A stretch of 64,000 bases of DNA from Odiellus spinosus. Taxonomy: Eukaryota > Arthropoda > Arachnida > Opiliones > Phalangiidae. The notes beneath the pieces were generated by a model. The model was not told the origin of the DNA. It made no database searches and was given only the letters and a program-made list of their open reading frames with translations. Location: positions 434,001 through 498,000 of the forward strand of contig CAWUCO010000268.1 in assembly GCA_963920705.1 (NCBI GenBank), given 5' to 3'. This document shows, in pieces, positions 34,201-48,310 of this stretch (position 1 is its first letter; every line of letters begins with the position of its first letter). Made by a program: the position numbers and the translations under genes.

Positions 34201-36050
34201 GATTTTAAAGCGTTTTTGCTTAATTTTAACCAATTTTATATTGGTCACAATTTTGCAATTTAGACAAAACCAAAGTCATTCGAAAGAGCAATTAATGGAC
34301 AGTCTAAATAATAAGAGTTTTCAAAAATCCGTTGAAAAACAAGAAAAATATGGCCAATTCAAGAAATCATAGAATATCAAAATAGTCAAATTTCAGATTT
34401 TCAAAATTCGCTTTTTGATATTAGATGCTTTTTGAATTGTCCATATTTTCCATGTTTTTCAACGGATTTTCCAAAACTCTTGTTTTTTAGATAGACCAAT
34501 ATTTGCTCTTTCGAATGGTCTTAATTTTGTCTAAATCGCTTAAAAATCAAAAGTTTTGTGTCCATTTGAATCCAATAATCTTGGATTTTTAAGCTTTTTT
34601 GCTTAATTTTAACCAATTTTATATTGGTCACAATTTTGCAATTTAGACAAAACCAAAGTCATTCGAAAGAGCAATTAATGGACAGTCTAAATAATAAGAG
34701 TTTTCAAAAATCCGTTGAAAAACAAGAAAAATATGGCCAATTCAAGAAATCATACAATATCAAAATAGTCAAATTTCTGATTTTCGAAATTCGCTTTTTG
34801 ATATTAGATGTTTTTTGAATTGTCCATATTTTCCATGTTTTTCAACGGATTTTCCAAAACTCTTGTTTTTTAGATAGACCAATATTTGCTCTTTCGAATG
34901 GTCTTAATTTTGTCTAAATCGCTTAAAAATCAAAAGTTTTGTGTCCATTTGAATCCAATAATCTTGGATTTTTAAGCTTTTTTGCTTAATTTTAACCAAT
35001 TTTATATTGGTCACAATTTTGCAATTTAGACAAAACCAAAGTCATTCGAAAGAGCAATTAATGGACAGTCTAAATAATAAGAGTTTTCAAAAATCCGTTG
35101 AAAAACAAGAAAAATATGGCCAATTCAAGAAATCATACAATATCAAAATAGTCAAATTTCTGATTTTCGAAATTCGCTTTTTGATATTAGATGTTTTTTG
35201 AATTGTCCATATTTTCCATGTTTTTCAACGGATTTTCCAAAACTCTTGTTTTTTAGATAGACCAATATTTGCTCTTTCGAGTAGTCTTAATTTTGTCTAA
35301 ATCGCTTAAAAATCAAAAGTTTTGTGTCCATTTGAATCCAATAATCTTGGATTTTAAAGCGTTTTTGCTAAATTTTAACCAATTTTATATTGGTCACAAT
35401 TTTGCAATTTAGACAAAACCAAAGTCATTCGAAAGAGCAATTAATGGACAGTCTAAATAATAAGAGTTTTCAAAAATCCGTTGAAAAACAAGAAAAATAT
35501 GGCCAATTCAAGAAATCATAGAATATCAAAATAGTCAAATTTCAGATTTTCAAAATTCGCTTTTTGATATTTGATGCTTTTTGAATTGTCCATATTTTCC
35601 ATTTTTTTCAACGGATTTTCCAAAACTCTTGTTTTTTAGATAGACCAATATTTGCTCTTTCGAATGGTCTTAATTTTGTCTAAATCGCTTAAAAATCAAA
35701 AGTTTTGTGTCCATTTGAATCCAATAATCTTGGATTTTTAAGCGTTTTTGCTTAATTTTAACCAATTTTATATTGGTCACAATTTTGCAATTTAGACAAA
35801 ACCAAAGTCATTCGAAAGAGCAATTAATGGACAGTCTAAATAATAAGAGTTTTCAAAAATCCGTTGAAAAACAAGAAAAATATGGCCAATTCAAGAAATC
35901 ATACAATATCAAAATAGTCAAATTTCTGATTTTCAAAATTCGCTTTTTGATATTAGATGTTTTTTGAATTGTCCATATTTTCCATGTTTTTCAACGGATT
36001 TTCCAAAACTCTTGTTTTTTAGATAGACCAATATTTGCTCTTTCGAGTAG
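34201..36050 (+). repeat. Three-monomer repeat, 1149 bp, with a 383-bp doublet
   Basis: GGATTTTAAAGCG lies near 34200 and 35349, 1149 apart. Inside, the monomers beginning near 34570 and 34953 share AAGCTTTTTTGC, TTTCTGATTTTCG and TTTCGAATGGTC and look alike throughout. Confidence 0.75.
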
Positions 36051-36160
36051 TCTTAATTTTGTCTAAATCGCTTAAAAATCAAAAGTTTTGTGTCCAGTTG
36101 AATCCAATAATTTTGGATTTTTAAGTGTTTTTGCTTTATTTTAACCAATTTTATATTTGT

Positions 36161-36176
36161 CACGTCTTGGCAATTT
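36161..36176 (+). repeat. Rare monomer variant ACGTCTTGGC, copy 2
   Basis: CACGTCTTGGCAATTT again, identical to 2849-2864 and in the same polarity, 33.3 kb away. Confidence 0.85.
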
Positions 36177-37034
36177 AGACAAAACCAAAGTCATTCGAAA
36201 GAGCAATTAATGGACAGTCTAAATAATAAGAGTCTTCAAAAATCCGTTGAAAAACAAGAAAAATATGGCCAATTCAAGAAATCATAGAATATCAAAATAG
36301 TCATATTTCAGATTTTAAAAATTCGCTTTTTGATATTAGATGTTTTTTGAATTGTCCATATTTTCCATGTTTTTCAACGGATTTTCCAAAACTCTTGATT
36401 TTCAGATAGACCAATATTTGCTCTTTCGAGTGGTCTTAATTTTGTCTAAATCGCTTAAAATTCAAAAGTTTTGTGTCCATTTGAATCCAATAATCGTGGA
36501 TTTTTAAGTGTTTTTGCTTTATTTTAACCAATTTTATATTTGTCAAAATTTTGCAATTTAGACAAAACCAAAGTCATTCGAAGGAGCAATTAATGGACAG
36601 TCTAAATAACAAGAGTTTTCAAAAATCCGTTGAAAAACAAGAAAAATATGGCCAATTCAAGAAATCATACAATATCAAAATAGTCAAATTTCAGATTTTA
36701 AAAATTCGCTTTTTGATATTAGATGCTTTTTGAATTGTCCATATTTTCCATGTTTTTCAACGGATTTTCCAAAACTCTTGTTTTTAGATAGACCAATATT
36801 TGCTCTTTCGAGTGGTCTTAATTTTGTCTATATCGCTTAAAAATCAAAAGTTTTGTGTCCATTTTAATCCAATAATCTTGGATTTTTAAGTGTTTTTGCT
36901 TAATTTTAACCAATTTTATATTTGTCACAATTTTGCAATTTAGACAAAACCAAAGTCATTCGAAAGAGCAATTAATGTACAGTCTAAATAATAAGAGTTT
37001 TCAAAAATCCGTTGAAAAACAAGAAAAATATGGC

Positions 37035-37042
37035 CAATTCAA
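37035..37042. other. Orientation switch 16, (+) to (-), A to A
   Basis: GGC then CAATTCAA then AAAACATCTAAT, same form as switches 2, 6, 8 and 10. It opens the second long block. Confidence 0.9.
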
Positions 37043-40000
37043 AAAACATCTAATATCAAAAAGCGAATTTTTAAAATCTGAAATTTGACTATTTTGATAT
37101 TGTATGATTTCTTGAATTGGCCATATTTACTTGTTTTTCAACGGATTTTTGAAAACTCTTGTTATTTAGACTGTCCATTAATTGCTCTTTCGAATGACTT
37201 TGGTTTTGTCTAAATTGCAAAATTGTGACAAATATAAAATTGGTTAAAATAAAGAAAAAACACTTAAAAATCCAAGATTATTGGATTCAAATGGACACAA
37301 AACTTTTGATTTTTAAGCGATTTAGACAAAATTAAGACCACTCGAAAGAGCAAATATTGGTCTATCTGAAAATCAAGAGTTTTGGAAAATCCGTTGAAAA
37401 ACATGGAAAATATGTACAATTCAAAAAGCATCTAATATCAAAAAGCGAATTTTGAAAATCTGAAATTTGACTATTTTGATAATGTATGATTTCTTGAATT
37501 GGCCATATTTTTCTTGTTTTTCAACGGATTTTTGAAAACTCTTGTTATTTAGACTGTCCATTAATTGCTCTTTCGAATGACTTTGGTTTTGTCTAAATTG
37601 CAAAATTGTGACAAATATAAAATTGGTTAAAATAAATCAAAAACACTTAAAAATCCAAGATTATTGGATTCAAATGGACACAAAACTTGATTTTTAAGCG
37701 ATTTAGACAAAATTAAGACCACTCGAAAGAGCAAATATTGGTCTATCTAAAAAACAAGAGTTTTGGAAAATCCGTTGAAAAACATGGAAAATATGGACAA
37801 TTCAAAAAACATCTAATATCAAAAAGCGAATTTTGAAAATCTGAAATTTGACTATTTTGATATTGTATGATTTCTTGAATTGGCCATATTTTTCTTGTTT
37901 TCAACGGATTTTTGAAAACTCTTGTTATTTAGACTGTCCATTAATTGCTCTTTCGAATGACTTTGGTTTTGTCTAAATTGCAAAATTGTGACAAATATAA
38001 AATTGGTTAAAATAAAGCAAAAACACTTAAAAATCCAAGATTATTGGATTAAAATGGACACAAAACTTTTGATTTTTAAGCGATTTAGACAAAATTAAGA
38101 CCACTCGAAAGAGCAAATATTGGTCTATCTGAAAATCAAGAGTTTTGGAAAATCCGTTGAAAAACATGGAGAATATGGACAATTCAAAAAACATCTAATA
38201 TCAAAAAGCGAATTTTGAAAATCTGAAATTTGACTATTTTGATATTCTATGATTTCTTGAATTGGCCATATTTTTCTTGTTTTTCAACGGATTTTTGAAA
38301 ACTCTTGTTATTTAGACTGTCCATTAATTGCTCTTTCGAATGACTTTGGTTTTGTCTAAATTGCAAAATTGTGACCAATATAAAATTGGTTAAAATTAAG
38401 CAAAAACGCTTAAAAATCCAAGATTATTGGATTCAAATGGACACAAAACTTTTGATTTTTAAGCGATTTAGACAAAATTAAGACCACTCGAAAGAGCAAA
38501 TATTGGTCTCTCTAAAAAACAAGAGTTTTGGAAAATCCGTTGAAAAACATGGAAAATATGGCCAATTCAAAAAACATCTAATATCAAAAAGCGAATTTTG
38601 AAAATCTGAAATTTGACTATTTTGATATTCTATGATTTCTTGAATTGGCCATATTTTTCTTGTTTTTCAACGGATTTTTGAAAACTCTTATTATTTAGAC
38701 TGTCCATTAATTGCTCTTTCGAATGACTTTGGTTTTGTCTAAATTGCAAAATTGTGACAAGTATAAAATTGGTTAAAATAAAGCAAAAACACTTAAAAAT
38801 CCAAGATTATTGGATTAAAATGGACACAAAACTTTTGATTTTTAAGCGATTTAGACAAAATTAAGACCACTCGAAAGAGCAAATATTGGTCTATCTGAAA
38901 ATCAAGAGTTTTGGAAAATCCGTTGAAAAACATGGAAAATATGGACAATTCAAAAAACATCTAATATCAAAAAGCGAATTTTGAAAATCTGAAATTTGAC
39001 TATTTTGATATTCTATGATTTCTTGAATTGGCCATATTTTTCTTGTTTTTCAACGGATTTTTGAAAACTCTTATTATTTAGACTGTCCATTAATTGCTCT
39101 TTCGAATGACTTTGGTTTTGTCTAAATTGCAAAATTGTGACAAATATAAAATTGGTTAAAATTAAGCAAAAACGATTAAAAATCCAAGATTATTGGATTA
39201 AAATGGACACAAAACTTTTGATTTTTAAGCGATTTAGACAAAATTAAGACCACTCGAAAGAGCAAATATTGGTCTATCTGAAAATCAAGAGTTTTGGAAA
39301 ATCCGTTGAAAAACATGGAAAATATGGACAATTCAAAAAACATCTAATATCAAAAAGCGAATTTTGAAAATCTGAAATTTGACTATTTTGATATTCTATG
39401 ATTTCTTGAATTGGCCATATTTTTCTTGTTTTTCAACGGATTTTTGAAAACTCTTGTTATTTAGACTGTCCATTAATTGCTCTTTCGAATGACTTTGGTT
39501 TTGTCTAAATTGCAAAATTGTGACCAATATAAAATTGGTTAAAATTAAGCAAAAACGCTTAAAAATCCAAGATTATTGGATTCAAATGGACACAAAACTT
39601 TTGATTTTTAAGCGATTTAGACAAAATTAAGACCACTCGAAAGAGCAAATATTGGTCTATCTAAAAAACAAGAGTTTTGGAAAATCCGTTGAAAAACATT
39701 GAAAATATGGACAATTCAAAAAGCATCTAATATCAAAAAGCGAATTTTGAAAATCTGAAATTTGACTATTTTGATATTCTATGATTTGTTGAATTGGCCA
39801 TATTTTTCTTGTTTTTCAACGGATTTTTGAAAACTCTTATTATTTAGACTGTCCATTAATTGCTCTTTCGAATGACTTTGGTTTTGTCTAAATTGCAAAA
39901 TTGTGACAAATATAAAATTGGTTAAAATAAATCCAAAACACTTAAAATTCAAGATTATTGGATTCAAATGGACACAAAACTTTTGATTTTTAAGCGATTT

Positions 40001-40062
40001 AGACAAAATTAAGACCACTCGAAAGAGCAAATATTGGTCTATCTAAAAAACAAGAGTTTTGG

Positions 40063-40100
40063 AAAATCCGTTGAAAAACAAGAAAAATATGGCCAATTCA
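40063..40100 (-). repeat. Arm-to-arm conversion tract, type 2 (first copy)
   Basis: Inside a (-) arm B connector, AAAATCCGTTGAAAAACA (40063-40080) is followed by A-side text AGAAAAATATGGC in inverted polarity, then CAATTCAA (40093-40100) and normal B-side text. The replaced patch is bounded on the left by switch stretch 1 and on the right by switch stretch 2. Copies follow at 43523 and 44669. Confidence 0.85.
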
Positions 40101-41089
40101 AAAACATCTAATATCAAAAAGCGAATTTTTAAAATCTGAAATTTGACTATTTTGATATTCTATGATTTCTTGAATTGGCCATATTTTTCTTGTTTTTCAA
40201 CGGATTTTTGAAAACTCTTATTATTTAGACTGTCCATTAATTGCTCTTTCGAATGACTTTGGTTTTGTCTAAATTGCAAAATTGTGACAAGTATAAAATT
40301 GGTTAAAATAAAGCAAAAACACTTAAAAATCCAAGATTATTGGATTAAAATTGACACAAAACTTTTGATTTTTAAGCGATTTAGACAAAATTAAGAACAC
40401 TCGAAAGAGCAAATATTGGTCTATCTGAAAATCAAGAGTTTTGGAAAATCCGTTGAAAAACATGGAAAATATGGACAATTCAAAAAACATCTAATATCAA
40501 AAAGCGAATTTTGAAAATCTGAAATTTGACTATTTTGATATTCTATGATTTCTTGAATTGGCCATATTTTTCTTGTTTTTCAACGGATTTTTGAAAACTC
40601 TTGTTATTTAGACTGTCCATTAATTGCTCTTTCGAATGACTTTGGTTTTGTCTAAATTGCAAAATTGTGACCAATATAAAATTGGTTAAAATTAAGCAAA
40701 AACGCTTAAAAATCCAAGATTATTGGATTAAAATGGACACAAAACTTTTGATTTTTAAGCGATTTAGACAAAATTAAGACCACTCGAAAGAGCAAATATT
40801 GGTCTATCTGAAAATCAAGAGTTTTGGAAAATCCGTTGAAAAACATGGAAAATATGGACAATTCAAAAAACATCTAATATCAAAAAGCGAATTTTGAAAA
40901 TCTGAAATTTGACTATTTTGATATTCTATGATTTCTTGAATTGGCCATATTTTTCTTGTTTTTCAACGGATTTTTGAAAACTCTTATTATTTAGACTGTC
41001 CATTAATTACTCTTTCGAATGACTTTGGTTTTGTCTAAATTGCAAAATTGTGACAAATATAAAATTGGTTAAAATTAAGCAAAAACGAT

Positions 41090-43236
41090 TAAAAATCCAA
41101 GATTATTGGATTAAAATGGACACAAAACTTTTGATTTTTAAGCGATTTAGACAAAATTAAGACCACTCGAAAGAGCAAATATTGGTCTATCTGAAAATCA
41201 AGAGTTTTGGAAAATCCGTTGAAAAACATGGAAAATATGGACAATTCAAAAAACATCTAATATCAAAAAGCGAATTTTGAAAATCTGAAATTTGACTATT
41301 TTGATATTCTATGATTTCTTGAATTGGCCATATTTTTCTTGTTTTTCAACGGATTTTTGAAAACTCTTGTTATTTAGACTGTCCATTAATTGCTCTTTCG
41401 AATGACTTTGGTTTTGTCTAAATTGCAAAATTGTGACCAATATAAAATTGGTTAAAATTAAGCAAAAACGCTTAAAAATCCAAGATTATTGGATTCAAAT
41501 GGACACAAAACTTTTGATTTTTAAGCGATTTAGACAAAATTAAGACCACTCGAAAGAGCAAATATTGGTCTATCCAAAAAAACAAGAGTTTTGGAAAATC
41601 CGTTGAAAAACATTGAAAATATGGACAATTCAAAAAGCATCTAATATCAAAAAGCGAATTTTGAAAATCTGAAATTTGACTATTTTGATATTCTATGATT
41701 TGTTGAATTGGCCATATTTTTCTTGTTTTTCAACGGATTTTTGAAAACTCTTATTATTTAGACTGTCCATTAATTGCTCTTTCGAATGACTTTGGTTTTG
41801 TCTAAATTGCAAAATTGTGACAAATATAAAATTGGTTAAAATTAAGCAAAAACGCTTAAAAATCCAAGATTATTGGATTAAAATGGACACAAAACTTTTG
41901 ATTTTTAAGCGATTTAGACAAAATTAAGACCACTCGAAAGAGCAAATATTGGTCTATCTAAAAAACAAGTTTTGGAAAATCTGTTGAAAAACATTGAAAA
42001 TATGGACAATTCAAAAAGCATCTAATATCAAAAAGCGAATTTTGAAAATCTGAAATTTGACTATTTTGATATTCTATGATTTCTTGAATTGGCCATATTT
42101 TTCTTGTTTTTCAACGGATTTTTGAAAACTCTTGTTATTTAGACTGTCCATTAATTGCTCTTTCGAATGACTTTGGTTTTGTCTAAATTGCAAAATTGTG
42201 ACCAATATAAAATTGGTTAAAATTAAGCAAAAACGCTTAAAAATCCAAGATTATTGGATTAAAATGGACACAAAACTTTTGATTTTTAAGCGATTTAGAC
42301 AAAATTAAGACCACTCGAAAGAGCAAATATTGGTCTATCTGAAAATCAAGAGTTTTGGAAAATCCGTTGAAAAACATGGAAAATATGGACAATTCAAAAA
42401 ACATCTAATATCAAAAAGCGAATTTTGAAAATCTGAAATTTGACTATTTTGATATTCTATGATTTCTTGAATTGGCCATATTTTTCTTGTTTTTCAACGG
42501 ATTTTTGAAAACTCTTGTTATTTAGACTGTCCATTAATTGCTCTTTCGAATGACTTTGGTTTTGTCTAAATTGCAAAATTGTGACCAATATAAAATTGGT
42601 TAAAATTAAGCAAAAACGCTTAAAAATCCAAGATTATTGGATTCAAATGGACACAAAACTTTTGATTTTTAAGCGATTTAGACAAAATTAAGACCACTCG
42701 AAAGAGCAAATATTGGTCTATCCAAAAAAACAAGAGTTTTGGAAAATCCGTTGAAAAACATTGAAAATATGGACAATTCAAAAAGCATCTAATATCAAAA
42801 AGCGAATTTTGAAAATCTGAAATTTGACTATTTTGATATTCTATGATTTGTTGAATTGGCCATATTTTTCTTGTTTTTCAACGGATTTTTGAAAACTCTT
42901 ATTATTTAGACTGTCCATTAATTGCTCTTTCGAATGACTTTGGTTTTGTCTAAATTGCAAAATTGTGACAAATATAAAATTGGTTAAAATTAAGCAAAAA
43001 CGCTTAAAAATCCAAGATTATTGGATTAAAATGGACACAAAACTTTTGATTTTTAAGCGATTTAGACAAAATTAAGACCACTCGAAAGAGCAAATATTGG
43101 TCTATCTAAAAAACAAGTTTTGGAAAATCTGTTGAAAAACATTGAAAATATGGACAATTCAAAAAGCATCTAATATCAAAAAGCGAATTTTGAAAATCTG
43201 AAATTTGACTATTTTGATATTCTATGATTTCTTGAA
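41090..43236 (-). repeat. Three-monomer higher-order repeat, 1148 bp
   Basis: TATCCAAAAAAACAAG (41571, 42719) and AAAACAAGTTTTGG with AATCTGTTG (41960, 43108) recur at 1148. The match breaks at 41085 (AACGATT versus AACGCTT) and at 43239 (TTGGCATA), so the second copy is slightly short. Confidence 0.82.
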
Positions 43237-43504
43237 TTGGCATATTTTTCTTGTTTTTCAACGGATTTTTGAAAACTCTTATTATTTAGACTGTCCATTA
43301 ATTGCTCTTTCGAATGACTTTGGTTTTGTCTAAATTGCAAAATTGTGACAAATATAAAATTGGTTAAAATAAATCCAAAACACTTAAAATTCAAGATTAT
43401 TGGATTCAAATGGACACAAAACTTTTGATTTTTAAGCGATTTAGACAAAATTAAGACCACTCGAAAGAGCAAATATTGGTCTATCTAAAAAACAAGAGTT
43501 TTGG

Positions 43505-43542
43505 AAAATCCGTTGAAAAACAAGAAAAATATGGCCAATTCA
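43505..43542 (-). repeat. Arm-to-arm conversion tract, type 2 (second copy)
   Basis: Same patch as 40063-40100, nine monomers downstream (lag 3442). The upstream spacer variant AATCCAAAACACTTAAAATTC is shared, so it is a copy rather than a new event. Confidence 0.82.
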
Positions 43543-44650
43543 AAAACATCTAATATCAAAAAGCGAATTTTTAAAATCTGAAATTTGACTATTTTGATAT
43601 TCTATGATTTCTTGAATTGGCCATATTTTTCTTGTTTTTCAACGGATTTTTGAAAACTCTTATTATTTAGACTGTCCATTAATTGCTCTTTCGAATGACT
43701 TTGGTTTTGTCTAAATTGCAAAATTGTGACAAGTATAAAATTGGTTAAAATAAAGCAAAAACACTTAAAAATCCAAGATTATTGGATTAAAATTGACACA
43801 AAACTTTTGATTTTTAAGCGATTTAGACAAAATTAAGACCACTCGAAAGAGCAAATATTGGTCTATCTGAAAATCAAGAGTTTTGGAAAATCCGTTGAAA
43901 AACATGGAAAATATGGACAATTCAAAAAACATCTAATATCAAAAAGCGAATTTTGAAAATCTGAAATTTGACTATTTTGATATTCTATGATTTCTTGAAT
44001 TGGCCATATTTTTCTTGTTTTTCAACGGATTTTTGAAAACTCTTGTTATTTAGACTGTCCATTAATTGCTCTTTCGAATGACTTTGGTTTTGTCTAAATT
44101 GCAAAATTGTGACCAATATAAAATTGGTTAAAATTAAGCAAAAACGCTTAAAAATCCAAGATTATTGGATTCAAATGGACACAAAACTTTTGATTTTTAA
44201 GCGATTTAGACAAAATTAAGACCACTCGAAAGAGCAAATATTGGTCTATTTAAAAAACAAGAGTTTTGGAAAATCCGTTGAAAAACATTGAAAATATGGA
44301 CAATTCAAAAAGCATCTAATATCAAAAAGCGAATTTTGAAAATCTGAAATTTGACTATTTTGATATTCTATGATTTCTTGAATTGGCATATTTTTCTTGT
44401 TTTTCAACGGATTTTTGAAAACTCTTATTATTTAGACTGTCCATTAATTGCTCTTTCGAATGACTTTGGTTTTGTCTAAATTGCAAAATTGTGACAAATA
44501 TAAAATTGGTTAAAATAAATCCAAAACACTTAAAATTCAAGATTATTGGATTCAAATGGACACAAAACTTTTGATTTTTAAGCGATTTAGACAAAATTAA
44601 GACCACTCGAAAGAGCAAATATTGGTCTATCTAAAAAACAAGAGTTTTGG

Positions 44651-44688
44651 AAAATCCGTTGAAAAACAAGAAAAATATGGCCAATTCA
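44651..44688 (-). repeat. Arm-to-arm conversion tract, type 2 (third copy)
   Basis: Same patch, 1146 bases after the second copy, again downstream of AATCCAAAACACTTAAAATTC. Confidence 0.82.
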
Positions 44689-44905
44689 AAAACATCTAAT
44701 ATCAAAAAGCGAATTTTTAAAATCTGAAATTTGACTATTTTGATATTCTATGATTTCTTGAATTGGCCATATTTTTCTTGTTTTTCAACGGATTTTTGAA
44801 AACTCTTATTATTTAGACTGTCCATTAATTGCTCTTTCGAATGACTTTGGTTTTGTCTAAATTGCAAAATTGTGACCAATATAAAATTGGTTAAAATTAA
44901 GCAAA

Positions 44906-44914
44906 AACACAAGA
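44906..44914 (-). repeat. 10-base deletion in a spacer
   Basis: GCAAAAACACAAGATTATTGG lacks ten bases that normally include TTAAAAATCC. This removes the left half of both spacer inverted repeats. It occurs once. Confidence 0.82.
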
Positions 44915-47900
44915 TTATTGGATTCAAATGGACACAAAACTTTTGATTTTTAAGCGATTTAGACAAAATTAAGACCACTCGAAAGAGCAAATATTGGTCT
45001 ATCTAAAAAACAAAAGTTTTGGAAAATCCGTTGAAAAACATTGAAAATATGGACAATTCAAAAAGCATCTAATATCAAAAAGCGAATTTTGAAAATCTGA
45101 AATTTGACTATTTTGATATTCTATGATTTGTTGAATTGGCCATATTTTTCTTGTTTTTCAACGGATTTTTGAAAACTCTTATTATTTAGACTGTCCATTA
45201 ATTGCTCTTTCGAATGACTTTGGTTTTGTCTAAATTGCAAAATTGTGACATATATAAAATTGGCTAAAATAAATCCAAAACACTTAAAATTCAAGATTAT
45301 TGGATTCAAATGGACACAAAACTTTTGATTTTTAAGCGATTTAGACAAAATTAAGACTACTCGAAAGAGCAAATATTGGTCTATCTAAAAAACAAGAGTT
45401 TTGGAAAATCCGTTGAAAAACATGGAAAATATGGACAATTCAAAAAACATCTAATATCAAAAAGCGAATTTTGAAAATCTGAAATTTGACTATTTTGATA
45501 TTCTATGATTTCTTGAATTGGCCATATTTTTCTTGTTTTTCAACGGATTTTTGAAAACTCTTGTTATTTAGACTGTCCATTAATTGCTCTTTCGAATGAC
45601 TTTGGTTTTGTCTAAATTGCAAAATTGTGACCAATATAAAATTGGTTAAAATTAAGCAAAAACGCTTAAAAATCCAAGATTATTGGATTCAAATGGACAC
45701 AAAACTTTTGATTTTTAAGCGATTTAGACAAAATTAAGACTACTCGAAAGAGCAAATATTGGTCTATCTAAAAAACAAGAGTTTTGGAAAATCCGTTGAA
45801 AAACATGGAAAATTTAGCCAATTCAAAAAACATCTAATATCAAAAAGCTAATTTTTAAAATCTGAAATTTGACTATTTTGATATTGTATGGTTTCTTGAA
45901 TTGGCCATATTTTTCTTGTTTTTCAACGGATTTTTGAAAACTCTTATTATTTAGACTGTCCATTAATTGCTCTTTCGAATGACTTTGGTTTTGTCTAAAT
46001 TGCAAAATTGTGACCAATATAAAATTGGTTAAAATTAAGCAAAAACGCTTAAAAATCCAAGATTATTGGATTCAAATGGACACAAAACTTTTGATTTTTA
46101 AGCGATTTAGACAAAATTAAGACCACTCGAAAGAGCAAATATTGGTCTATCTAAAAAACAAGAGTTTTGGAAAATCCGTTGAAAAACATTGAAAATATGG
46201 ACAATTCAAAAAGCATCTAATATCAAAAAGCGAATTTTGAAAATCTGAAATTTGACTATTTTGATATTCTATGATTTGTTGAATTGGCCATATTTTTCTT
46301 GTTTTTCAACGGATTTTTGAAAACTCTTGTTATTTAGACTGTCCATTAATTGCTCTTTCGAATGACTTTGGTTTTGTCTAAATTGCAAAATTGTGACCAA
46401 TATATAATTGGTTAAAATTAAGCAAAAACGCTTAAAAATCCAAGATTATTGGATTAAAATGGACACAAAACTTTTGATTTTTAAGCGATTTAGACAAAAT
46501 TAAGACCACTCGAAAGAGCAAATATTGGTCTATCTAAAAAACAAGTTTTGGAAAATCCGTTGAAAAACATTGAAAATATGGACAATTCAAAAAGCATCTA
46601 ATATCAAAAAGCGAATTTTGAAAATCTGAAATTTGACTATTTTGATATTCTATGATTTCTTGAATTGGCCATATTTTCTTGTTTTTCAACGGATTTTTGA
46701 AAACTCTTATTATTTAGACTGTCCATTAATTGCTCTTTCGAATGACTTTGGTTTTGTCTAAATTGCAAAATTGTGACAAATATAAAATTGGTTAAAATAA
46801 ATCCAAAACACTTAAAATTCAAGATTATTGGATTCAAATGGACACAAAACTTTTGATTTTTAAGCGATTTAGACAAAATTAAGACTACTCGAAAGAGCAA
46901 ATATTGGTCTATCTAAAAAACAAGAGTTTTGGAAAATCCGTTGAAAAACATGGAAAATATGGACAATTCAAAAAACATCTAATATCAAAAAGCGAATTTT
47001 GAAAATCTGAAATTTGACTATTTTGATATTCTATGATTTCTTGAATTGGCCATATTTTTCTTGTTTTTCAACGGATTTTTGAAAACTCTTATTATTTAGA
47101 CTGTCCATTAATTGCTCTTTCGAATGACTTTGGTTTTGTCTAAATTGCAAAATTGTGACAAATATAAAATTGGTTAAAATAAAGCAAAAACACTTAAAAA
47201 TCCAAGATTATTGGATTCAAATGGACACAAAACTTTTGGTTTTTAAGCGATTTAGACAAAATTAAGACTACTCGAAAGAGCAAATATTGGTCTATCTAAA
47301 AAACAAGAGTTTTGGAAAATCAGTTGAAAAACATTGAAAATATGGACAATTCAAAAAGCATCTAATATCAAAAAGCGAATTTTGAAAATCTGAAATTTGA
47401 CTATTTTGATATTCTATGATTTCTTGAATTGGCCATATTTTTCTTGTTTTTCAACGGATTTTTGAAAACTCTTATTATTTAGACTGTCCATTAATTGCTC
47501 TTTCGAATGACTTTGGTTTTGTCTAAATTGCAAAATTGTGACAAATATAAAATTGGTTAAAATAAAGCAAAAACACTTAAAAATCCAAGATTATTGGATT
47601 CAAATGGACACAAAACTTTTGATTTTTAAGCGATTTAGACAAAATTAAGACCACTCGAAAGAGCAAATATTGGTCTATCTGAAAATCAAGAGCTTTGGAA
47701 AATCAGTTGAAAAACATTGAAAATATGGACAATTCAAAAAGCATCTAATATCAAAAAGCGAATTTTGAAAATCTGAAATTTGACTATTTTGATATTCTAT
47801 GATTTCTTGAATTGGCCATATTTTTCTTGTTTTTCAACGGATTTTTGAAAACTCTTATTATTTAGACTGTCCATTAATTGCTCTTTCGAATGACTTTGGT

Positions 47901-48310
47901 TTTGTCTAAATTGCAAAATTGTGACAAATATAAAATTGGTTAAAATAAAGCAAAAACACTTAAAAATCCAAGATTATTGGATTCAAATGGACACAAAACT
48001 TTTGATTTTTAAGCGATTTAGACAAAATTAAGACCACTCGAAAGAGAAAATATTGGTCTATCGGAAAATCAAGAGCTTTGGAAAATCCGTTGAAAAACAT
48101 GGAAAATATGGACAATTCAAAAAGCATCTAATATCAAAAAGCGAATTTTGAAAATCTGAAATTTGACTATTTTGATATTCTATGATTTCTTGAATTGGCC
48201 ATATTTTTCTTGTTTTTCAACGGATTTTTGAAAACTCTTGTTATTTAGACTGTCCATTAATTGCTCTTTCGAATGACTTTGGTTTTGTCTAAATTGCAAA
48301 ATTGTGACCA

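Larger units (their letters stand above)
34080..37038 (+). repeat. Array block 16, (+) orientation
   Basis: About 7.7 monomers. Connector variants TTTCTGATTTTCGAAATTC (34776, 35159) and TTTCTGATTTTCAAAATTC (35925) are confined to this block. Confidence 0.93.
43109..44850 (-). repeat. Three-monomer repeat, 1146 bp, carrying the conversion tract
   Basis: The single-base loss TTGGCATATTT (43238, 44384), the AATCCAAAACAC spacer and the type 2 conversion tract all recur at 1146. After about 44860 the copies part: GACAAGTAT near 43728 against GACCAATAT near 44874. Confidence 0.75.
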
